This document shows positions 18,501 through 24,852 of a DNA stretch of 64,000 nucleotides, one piece after another. The DNA comes from Microbacterium commune. GTDB taxonomy: Bacteria; Actinomycetota; Actinomycetes; Actinomycetales; Microbacteriaceae. Location: contig NZ_JACSPX010000001.1 of NCBI RefSeq assembly GCF_014836945.1, positions 923,727 to 987,726 on the forward strand, written 5' to 3'. A program made the position numbers and the translations under genes. The notes beneath the pieces are model-generated. The model was not told where the DNA came from and ran no database searches. It saw only the letters and a program-made list of their open reading frames with translations. Positions within the stretch are counted from its first letter, which is position 1. Each line of letters begins with the position of its first letter.

Positions 18501-21500
18501 CGGCACGACGATGACGACCCGGTCACCGGAGATCTTCGCCGACATGCCCTCCACGTCGGGGGGCAGCGTCAAGCCCGACTTGACGAGACCGATCTGATCG
18601 CCCTCGGGGTCGGAGTCGTTCGCGAGGACGGGTACGGCGACGGAGCGGCCGGGACGCACCACGACCGAGTCGTTCACCGCGTACGGCGCCTGGTTGGTCG
18701 CCTCCGGAGGAGCGATGCCCACGCGGATGGTCGCCCGACCCTCCGCGCCGAGGCGATCGCGGACACGGTAGCTCAGGGTGTCGACGCCCTTCGCGTCGTC
18801 GTACGCCTCGTAGGTCAGATAGTTCGCGCCCTGCTCGACGATGCGGCCCTTGAGCGGTGCGCTGTCCACGCCGATCAGCTCGACCGAGTCGCCGTCGGCA
18901 TCGAGCCCGTCGAGCGGCACCGGGATGTTGATCTTCGACCCCGCCAGGGTGCGGGCCGTCAGGTCGCGTGGGCGCGGTGCCGCGTTGGTGCCGTCCTCAT
19001 CGACCGGCAGCACCTGCACGGCGATGTACGCCCCGGCCTTCTGGCCTCGGGAGTCCACGGCTTCGTAGGTGATGTAGACCGTGCCCGGATTCTCACTCGC
19101 CCGGAAGCGCACGGTGTCCTGGGAGACGAAGGCCTCGCCGTCTTCCGGTTCGACCAGCGGCTCGACCAGGTCGGGAGCGACGTGCAGCTTGTCACCGCTG
19201 GGGTGGACGTCGTTGTCGAGCACCGGGATCGTCACGACGTCACCGGCGCGCACGACGGCCTCGTCGTCCTTGGCGACCGGGGCGAGCAGCTTGGTCGGTG
19301 CGGGAATCGGGATGACGACCACGTCGGCCTCCGCCGAACCGCTGCCGTTCGAGATCCGGTAGGTGACGCGCACCGGCTCCTCGAGACCGCCCTGATCGCT
19401 GATCCGCAGCGTCTCGTGATTGAGGACCGAGACGTTCAGTCCGCTGCTGGGCGGAACGGTGACGGACTGCACGACCAGCACGCCGCCGGCTGGATCGCTG
19501 TCGTTGCCCAGCACGCCCACGAGCGCCTCGCTGCCGCTGGGGAGCATGGCGACGTCGCGCACCGCCACGGGCGGCAGCTCGCTCTGCTGCTTGTCGAGCA
19601 CATCGACCCGCACGATGCCCTTCGCCGGCTTGGGGCCCGCCGTGGCCAGATACTGCACGTAGTAGGTGCCGGCCGCCTGCGCCTTGAACGAGAACTTGCG
19701 GTTGGCGTAGTCGCGGTCGATCTCGGCGCCCGGGGTGTCTTCGACGCGGGCCAGGCGAAGCTGCTCCCGACCCGAGCTCGTGTCGTTCGCCAGCGGCGAC
19801 ACGGTCACCGACTCCCCCACGCGGGTGACCACGTGGTCGGCATTGGTGACCGGGTTCGTCGACCCCTCCGGTTTGACGTCGAGCAGGATCCTGCCTTCGG
19901 TGCCCTTGCCCATGGCATCCGACACCAGAACGGTGATCTCCTTGCGCCCCTGCAGGCTGGCCACGGCGCGGTAGGTGATCTTGCCGTCGGTGGTGAACTC
20001 GACCTCGTCGCCGTCGGCCGCCACCACGCCGCTCAGATACAGATCATCGCCGTCGGGGTCGCTCCAGTCGGGCAGCACGTTGTACGAGACGGTGCCGCCG
20101 ACTTCGACGGCGAGCTTGCTGGCTCGCTTCGGCCGCGGTGCGCCGTTGGTCTTCTCGTCATGCACCGAGAGCGTGACGATCGCGGTGTCCTTGCCGCCAC
20201 GGCCGTCCTCGATCTCGTACTCGAACGACGCGGTTCCCGTCGCGTCGTCGGGGACGGAGATCTGCAGGGCCGCGCCGTTGAGGATCGGACGCACCTCGCC
20301 CACCGACGGCTGCTTGCCCACGAGAGAGGCGACGAGCACATCGCCGTCGGGGTCGTTGTCGTTGTCGAGCACGGGCAGCAGGGTCGTGCCGCCGGGACGC
20401 ACACCGAGATCGGGGTCGTCCTCCGCGGTGGGAGGGGTGTTCTCCTCCTTGCGGTCGGGGAGCGAGGTCTCGACCGTCTCCTGGGAGGTGTTCTCGTCGT
20501 CTTCGCTGTCGCCCTCCGGCGGCACCAGCACGCTCCAGTCGTCGACGCGCTGCAGGCTCTTGTTCGCCAGCCACGCGGCGCCGCCGACGATGTCGTTGAG
20601 CACGATGACGTCGCGGTTGACGCGGAACGTCAGCGATCCGGCATCCTCCGCTCCGGGGATCGTCTCCTTCACATCCAGGGAATCGCCGGAGCAGTCCCGG
20701 ATGAAGGTCGCCGAGATCGCCCACGCACCGTAGGTGCAGCCGCGCAGCTGCACGGGGACGGCCGGGGTGCCGGTGCCGTCGGCCGGGGTCTCGACCGGCT
20801 CGCCGCCGTCGAGCGGCACCTGCACAAGCGCGGTGGGCGTGGCGAGGGCGACGGCGTCGGACTGCGCGGATGCCTGCTGCAGCACGGCGTCGGCGGCCTG
20901 ATCGATCTCGGTGCGGAACCCGCCAGGTGTGGTCAGGATGCCGGCCGCCGCGTCGAGCACGACCGGCGTCGAGCCCACGGCGGTGATGCTCGGCGTCTTG
21001 CTGACGTCGATCTCGCCGACCGACTGGGACGTCGGCTCCTGGGGCAGCCCGTCCGGGTCGACCGGGACCTCGACGACCTCGCCGCGCTCACCAGACAGGG
21101 CGAAGACGGTGCCGTCACGCCCGACTGTCACATCGGCGCCCTTGCCCAGCTCGGCGGTCGGGTCGGCCGCCTTGATGTCGAAGCCCGACAGCGCCTTCGC
21201 CGCGGTCACCCACAGATCGCCGGATTTCTGGTCGAGGATCGCGACGGTCTTGGCGCCGAGCGCGACCTTGGCGCTGCCAGGCACCGACGCGCTGTCGCTC
21301 AGCGCCATCCGCGCCGGGTCGACCGCGGTGAGCGTGCCGGCGCCCTCGTCGGCCACCAGCACCGTGCCGCCGTCCTGCAGGATGTCGTAGTCCTCGCTGG
21401 CGGCGCGCATTCCGCCGTCGAGCACCGTGGATTCGTGGTTGAAGTGCCCCACGAGGAAACTCGACGACTTGGTGAGCCAGACGCCGGCATCGTTGAGATC

Positions 21501-21626
21501 GACTTTCGTCGTGGGCAGCCCGTCGTACGCCACAGCCATGGTCGTCAGCGCCACCGCGCCGATCACCACACCGGCCACGGATGCTGCGGCCTTCGGCCGA
21601 GACCGCACCCACGACAGTGCCTTCAT
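15525..21626 (-). CDS. Giant membrane-anchored Ig-like/FN3 surface protein (copy 1)
   Basis: 2033 residues. A signal-anchor (about 12-34) puts almost the whole chain outside the cell. Residues about 40-390 look like a repetitive beta-propeller-like region with two Cys. An acidic linker is followed by roughly a dozen tandem Ig/cadherin-like repeats (about 410-1465), each marked by variants of VLDNDNDPDGD, a likely calcium-binding turn. Five FN3 domains follow (about 1470-1930). The C-terminal 90 residues contain four Cys and many Gly/Tyr (CTAVGGGACHYFKV) and look like a separate small domain. No LPXTG sorting signal was seen. The start ATG has GGGGGA upstream. It matches the fn3 gene of the bifidobacterial PFNA cluster in position and style, so adhesion or mechanosensing is a fair inference. 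Confidence 0.87.
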   Translation of the reverse strand: MKALSWVRSRPKAAASVAGVVIGAVALTTMAVAYDGLPTTKVDLNDAGVWLTKSSSFLVGHFNHESTVLDGGMRAASEDYDILQDGGTVLVADEGAGTLTAVDPARMALSDSASVPGSAKVALGAKTVAILDQKSGDLWVTAAKALSGFDIKAADPTAELGKGADVTVGRDGTVFALSGERGEVVEVPVDPDGLPQEPTSQSVGEIDVSKTPSITAVGSTPVVLDAAAGILTTPGGFRTEIDQAADAVLQQASAQSDAVALATPTALVQVPLDGGEPVETPADGTGTPAVPVQLRGCTYGAWAISATFIRDCSGDSLDVKETIPGAEDAGSLTFRVNRDVIVLNDIVGGAAWLANKSLQRVDDWSVLVPPEGDSEDDENTSQETVETSLPDRKEENTPPTAEDDPDLGVRPGGTTLLPVLDNDNDPDGDVLVASLVGKQPSVGEVRPILNGAALQISVPDDATGTASFEYEIEDGRGGKDTAIVTLSVHDEKTNGAPRPKRASKLAVEVGGTVSYNVLPDWSDPDGDDLYLSGVVAADGDEVEFTTDGKITYRAVASLQGRKEITVLVSDAMGKGTEGRILLDVKPEGSTNPVTNADHVVTRVGESVTVSPLANDTSSGREQLRLARVEDTPGAEIDRDYANRKFSFKAQAAGTYYVQYLATAGPKPAKGIVRVDVLDKQQSELPPVAVRDVAMLPSGSEALVGVLGNDSDPAGGVLVVQSVTVPPSSGLNVSVLNHETLRISDQGGLEEPVRVTYRISNGSGSAEADVVVIPIPAPTKLLAPVAKDDEAVVRAGDVVTIPVLDNDVHPSGDKLHVAPDLVEPLVEPEDGEAFVSQDTVRFRASENPGTVYITYEAVDSRGQKAGAYIAVQVLPVDEDGTNAAPRPRDLTARTLAGSKINIPVPLDGLDADGDSVELIGVDSAPLKGRIVEQGANYLTYEAYDDAKGVDTLSYRVRDRLGAEGRATIRVGIAPPEATNQAPYAVNDSVVVRPGRSVAVPVLANDSDPEGDQIGLVKSGLTLPPDVEGMSAKISGDRVVIVVPDRALETSLQYTISDAKGARTTAAIFVKVDEDVPLMNPIARDDRVQVEDVEEDLTVDLDILRNDEDPDGTIEGVDVTLEDGARMLDDGKVRVTVGEQRQLIRYVITDQDELSSSAFIFVPALSELRPRLKSTKPLEVKSGETKEIPLDKYVVVAGGGTVRLTEASKVSASFTNGDSLIKDTTTLVYTSKDRFFGEDALTFEVTDGEGPDDPSGRKSTLTIPITVLPPDNQPPTLGSAEMQIAPGEKATALDLSGLATDPDPKDAGKLRFSVTSKPGKGIDARIDGTTLYAETGSDTPKGTTATVGISVTDGTTEPVQGTVQVAVTASTRSLAVASPDSVDEADQGETITVPALANDINPFQAEGKALKILSATVESGEGRAKVAGEGVEITSSKSFVGVMVVRYRVQDATKDPDREVDGRITVTVQGIPDAPGRPTVTTVEDRTVVLNWSAPSNNGAEISGYTVKSVSGNPYTKACASTTCTLDGLTNNVEYTFAVTATNRVGEGPASPASDIARPDTRPDTPLPPKLKFGDRALDVTWTTPTSSGSPVESYTLEISPTPPSGMGQKTGVTGTSLRWEGLENGTSYSVRIQAHNRAPDPSGWSIYSAAEIPAGPPAAVAAPSVSSAPSVGSEAQMTVSWAQPDTNGAPIEQYELVTYRGGAEVSRTTTGTATSQTVRVPTSTADYTYAVRAKNKAPQWGQLGPQSAPQRAFGQPGAPSSVSATPKDRAIAVTFTMTEAARNGASEGEMRYQYQLNSQAWQAWDGRSNIPANNGTPYTVRVRAYSVVGGQQSNTGPSTASNSVTPFGAPFAPTGSARASGDRSVEVTWNAGGSDNGRPITTYISVDGGGWQQVATSGSRIVGNTYSTQHTIRVRATASEGGSAESPTYSATSGPKPDTTPKAWLSAGSVVPGCTAVGGGACHYFKVSTNQYFKGGSYNIECRVSGRLLGNNAGFPVDIPSGGSKQLQCYSGYSNDKQLVIKGGNPGNAYGTFY

Positions 21627-21688
21627 GCGTTTCCCCCGGATTCACAACTGGTCCGCCCCGCGTCACCGCGTGGCGGGCATACCGGAAC

Positions 21689-21724
21689 ATCCTAACCGCG
21701 GCGTGATCCGCTCCCCATGGGGAG
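21689..21724 (-). promoter_or_regulatory. Candidate promoter and palindromic operator between the two module copies
   Basis: The 124 bases between the small tail-anchored gene and the copy 1 giant gene hold a -10-like TAGGAT on the minus strand (21694-21689) and, upstream over the -35 position, the perfect 14-bp palindrome CTCCCCATGGGGAG (21711-21724). The -35 match itself is poor. This is the only sizeable gap inside the 36-kb run, so it is the natural place for a second promoter or a control site. Confidence 0.35.
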
Positions 21725-21750
21725 AGATACCCATCCGGCGGCCTCAGCCG

Positions 21751-22329
21751 TCAGCTCAGCAGCGCGACGACCAGGCCCACGAGACCGGCCATCGAGACCA
21801 CGCACGCGACGCCGACTGCGGTCACCGCGATCGCACTCGACCGTCGATCCCGCCGGACGACGGACGCCAGGACGGCATCGGTGTCGCGCGTCGGCGCCCT
21901 AGCGCCGACCACCGCCGGCGGCCTGGACGGCGCGACCGGAGCCGAACGCGGCTTGTAGATGGCGGGAGCCGCGTCGCCCGGACGGCGTCGGGGCGACGCG
22001 GCGATCGTGTCGGCCGTCGACGGGTCGTCCTCGGTGGGGGCGGGCCGAGACCGCACGACGATCGTGTCGGCGGCCGCCGGGTCGAGGTCGGATGCCTCGG
22101 ATCCGGCGCGCAAGGCCTGCGCCCCCAGGCCGGGCCGCCGGTCGACGACCACCGTGCGCTCGTCCGCATCGTCGCGGAGGATCACGACCGTGCGCTCGTC
22201 CGCATCGTCGTCCGAGAGCGCAGACGCTCCCGCGTCGGGCGCATCCGGCCGCGCATCGACGTCGCGCCCGCGGCGCGCGCGGCGGGTCAGCTCGCCGGCG
22301 GCCGCCGCGTCGGGGTCGTGTGCGCCCAT
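21751..22329 (-). CDS. Small tail-anchored protein with DERTVV repeats
   Basis: 192 residues, no family recognised. The N-terminal part is charged and probably disordered. A 12-residue unit (DDADERTVV plus three residues) occurs twice around residues 41-64, placing Thr47 and Thr59 in identical acidic-Thr-Val-Val settings, followed by ADTIVVRSR and STADTIAAS. A single hydrophobic segment (SAIAVTAVGVACVVSMAGLV) sits at the very C-terminus, so the bulk should face the cytoplasm. The start ATG follows the PP2C stop after one base (TGACATG). It ends copy 2 of the module. The repeated Thr sites resemble the phospho-acceptor ETTS region of GarA/OdhI-type proteins, so it may be a kinase substrate and FHA docking platform. 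That is inference. Confidence 0.7.
   Translation of the reverse strand: MGAHDPDAAAAGELTRRARRGRDVDARPDAPDAGASALSDDDADERTVVILRDDADERTVVVDRRPGLGAQALRAGSEASDLDPAAADTIVVRSRPAPTEDDPSTADTIAASPRRRPGDAAPAIYKPRSAPVAPSRPPAVVGARAPTRDTDAVLASVVRRDRRSSAIAVTAVGVACVVSMAGLVGLVVALLS
22151..22210. repeat. 36-bp tandem period within the small tail-anchored gene
   Basis: An identical 24-base stretch occurs at 22151-22174 and again at 22187-22210, a 36-base period that encodes the duplicated DERTVV phospho-site-like unit. Confidence 0.85.
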
Positions 22330-22330
22330 G

Positions 22331-23158
22331 TCAGCGTCGCCTGCGCACGGGAACGGTGGTGCTCTCGAGCATCGAGTCGGTGCGCGGCACCGACGACATG
22401 CGGCTGTCGGTCGCACCGTCCGATGCTCCCGCCGCACCGCCGGCGACCACATCGATCACGATCACCGAGATGTTGTCCCGACCACCGGCCTCCTTCGCGC
22501 GGCGCACCAGCGCCTCGGCGGCCGTCTCCGGCCGCCCGCACATGGTCAGCGTCGCGCGGATGCTCTCGTCGCTGATCTCGCCGCTGAGCCCGTCCGAGCA
22601 GATCAGCAGCCGCTCGCCGTCGACCACGGGCACGAGCCAGCTGTCCGCGACGCTGTCGGCGGCGCCGACCGCTCGGGTGATGACGTTGCGCTGGGAGAAG
22701 TCGGCCAGGTTCTCGGGTCGCAGCTCGCCGGCATCCACCAGCGCCTGCCCGAGGGAGTGGTCGACGGTCAGCTGGTCGAGGGTCGATCCGCGGTGCCGGT
22801 ACACGCGGGAGTCGCCGACGTTGAAGACCAGCCAGTGCGGTGCGCCGTCGTGTTCGACCAGCGCCGCAGCCGCGACCGTGCTTCCCGCCCCGCGGGCGTG
22901 CTGCGCCGAGATCGCCGATACCGTCTCGTTCGCGCGGGCCAGGGCGGCACCGATCAGCTCGGTCGATACGGGCGATCCGACCAGCGGCGCGAACGCCTCG
23001 ACGATCGCGGCGCTGGCCTTGTCGCCGGCTTCGTGCCCGCCCATCCCGTCGGCCACGAGGAACACCGGCGACTCGGCGAGCACCGCATCCTCGTTGATCG
23101 CCCGCTTCAGACCCACGTCGGTGAGGGCGGCGACGTTGAGCACGACACCCGTCGTCAC
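22331..23158 (-). CDS. PP2C-type Ser/Thr protein phosphatase (copy 2)
   Basis: 275 residues. The PP2C metal motifs are complete: KRAINEDA, LVADGMGGHEAGDK, NVGDSRVYRH, CSDGLSGE and GGRDNISVIVID. After the catalytic domain comes a Gly/Ala- then Ser/Thr-rich tail ending MLESTTVPVRRRR, which carries an ESTTV site resembling the phospho-acceptor motif seen elsewhere in the run. There is no membrane segment. ATG at 23158 overlaps the DUF5684-FHA stop by four bases. It is homologous to the phosphatase at 8820-9629 but clearly diverged, so the duplication is not recent. Confidence 0.92.
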   Translation of the reverse strand: MTTGVVLNVAALTDVGLKRAINEDAVLAESPVFLVADGMGGHEAGDKASAAIVEAFAPLVGSPVSTELIGAALARANETVSAISAQHARGAGSTVAAAALVEHDGAPHWLVFNVGDSRVYRHRGSTLDQLTVDHSLGQALVDAGELRPENLADFSQRNVITRAVGAADSVADSWLVPVVDGERLLICSDGLSGEISDESIRATLTMCGRPETAAEALVRRAKEAGGRDNISVIVIDVVAGGAAGASDGATDSRMSSVPRTDSMLESTTVPVRRRR

Positions 23159-24852
23159 GCGCCGGACTCCACGGCCACGTGCATCCCGACCTCACCGAGG
23201 ATGAAGCGCCCGGCGCCGATCACGCTCTCCCCGGGATCGAGCAGCGTCTCGGCACCGTCGTCGGCCACGACGACGACGCCGTTCGTGGAGCGCAGGTCGG
23301 TGAGGCGCCACTCGTCGCCCTGGACGACGAGGCGCGCGTGCGTCTTCGACAGCGTGCGCGTCCGGTCGGGGATCGGCAGTCGCTGCTCGCCCGGCTGGCC
23401 CTCGGGGTTGCGGCCGATCACGATGCTCGTCGCCGACAGCGCGAAGCGTCGACCGTCGTCGAGCACGAGCACGCGTCGCGCCCCGCGTCGACGGGAGACG
23501 ACGACCGTGGCGTCGAACTCCTCGTCCTCGTCTGCGGTGGGTGCGGGTGCCGGGATGCCAGCCGGCGGGGCGGCCGCGGCCGGCGGCGCCGGGCGCACCT
23601 GCGCTGCCAGGTCGGCCCGGGTGACCGGAGGAGAAGCCGCACCCGCCGGCGGCGCGAACGGCGAGTCGGCGTCTCCGGCGCGCCGCACAGCCGGCGGGGC
23701 GTCGACGGTGTCGGCCGTCGCGGCGTCGGAGGCTGCCGTGGAATCCTCACCTGGCGCGGCCGGGGCAGCGGGTGCCGGGTGCACGAGAGGCGCAGCCTCG
23801 GCATCCGGAAGGGCGGCACGGGCGGATTCCGCAGTCGGCTGATGCAGGAGGCGCGCCGACGCGCGCGTCTGCGGGGCGTCGACGGACGCTGCCGCGTCCC
23901 CGGGAGCGGGTAGGTCAGTCGAATCCGTCGTGTCCACCGCGGCCGGAGCGGCCGACACGGCCGGGCGCGCGGGAGCGGGAGGCGGTGCCGGTGCGGCGGG
24001 AGCCGACGCGGCGGGCACCGCGGGAGCGGACTCGATCGGCGACATCGCCGTGGCGGGCGGAGGCGGAGGGGGGCCCGTGACCCCTGGCTGTCCCGAGGTC
24101 CACGGCACAGACTCGATCAGAGCCGCCGAGCCGCTGCCGCGCTCGGGATCCTGCGGGCGAGCAGCGCGATCAGCCGGAGCAGCCGAGGAGTCCGGGGACG
24201 CCGGAGGAGCGGCCGTAGGCGCAGGCTCGAGAGGAGGTGCGAGGGGCGGAATGACCGATGCCGCGTGAGCGGGCATCGCGGCGACGCCGGCCGCCGTTCC
24301 CCGATCCCCCGGCTCTGTGCGCGCGGGAGGCGCGACCGGCCCTGGCGGCAGGATCGGCGGGGCCAGGTAGCCGTGCGAGTCGACCGGTCCGGCATCCGCG
24401 GGCTTGCGAAGCGGGCCCGGCCGGATGCCCGCCAGCCGATCACCCTCGGGGTAGGGCGGCGGCCCGGCGACGAGCACGGTCGCCCATGCCGGAGGCAGCA
24501 GCACGGCCAGCACGGTCATGCCCGCCCCGCGGTCGAATCGCTGATTGATGCGGTGCACCGCGAGGATCTTCACGAACAGTCCGTACAGCTGCACGATCGG
24601 GATGAACAGCAGCACGGCGTTCCAGGCGGGCTTGCCACCCAGGGTGAGGATCGTCGCCTCGTTGAGGACGGGGATCCAGCCCTTCCAGCCCTCCTCGCCG
24701 AGCCGGGTGAACAGCTTCGAGAGGGCGATGGCGTACCAGATGTACACGCCCAGACCCACGATGAGATAGGCCGCGATCACGACGAGCGTCGGCACCGGCA
24801 TCCCGCCCCCGGCCGCTGTCTCGAACGACCGCGGATCTGCGAGCGCATTCAT
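23155..24852 (-). CDS. DUF5684-like membrane protein fused to a C-terminal FHA domain
   Basis: 565 residues. The N-terminal 135 residues have three hydrophobic segments with the layout of DUF5684: a Y-x-I-x-L start, then GEEGWKGWIPVLNEA and an FIPIVQLYGLFVKIL helix. A very long Ala/Pro-rich linker (about 165-460) ends in an acidic EDEEFDATVVVSRRR just before the FHA domain (IVIGRNPEGQ, LSKTHARLV, RSTNGV). In copy 1 this slot holds an RDD-FHA protein, so the membrane module was swapped while the FHA reader stayed. MNALADPRS at 24852 forms an ATGA overlap with the transglutaminase-like stop. Confidence 0.82.
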   Translation of the reverse strand: MNALADPRSFETAAGGGMPVPTLVVIAAYLIVGLGVYIWYAIALSKLFTRLGEEGWKGWIPVLNEATILTLGGKPAWNAVLLFIPIVQLYGLFVKILAVHRINQRFDRGAGMTVLAVLLPPAWATVLVAGPPPYPEGDRLAGIRPGPLRKPADAGPVDSHGYLAPPILPPGPVAPPARTEPGDRGTAAGVAAMPAHAASVIPPLAPPLEPAPTAAPPASPDSSAAPADRAARPQDPERGSGSAALIESVPWTSGQPGVTGPPPPPPATAMSPIESAPAVPAASAPAAPAPPPAPARPAVSAAPAAVDTTDSTDLPAPGDAAASVDAPQTRASARLLHQPTAESARAALPDAEAAPLVHPAPAAPAAPGEDSTAASDAATADTVDAPPAVRRAGDADSPFAPPAGAASPPVTRADLAAQVRPAPPAAAAPPAGIPAPAPTADEDEEFDATVVVSRRRGARRVLVLDDGRRFALSATSIVIGRNPEGQPGEQRLPIPDRTRTLSKTHARLVVQGDEWRLTDLRSTNGVVVVADDGAETLLDPGESVIGAGRFILGEVGMHVAVESGA

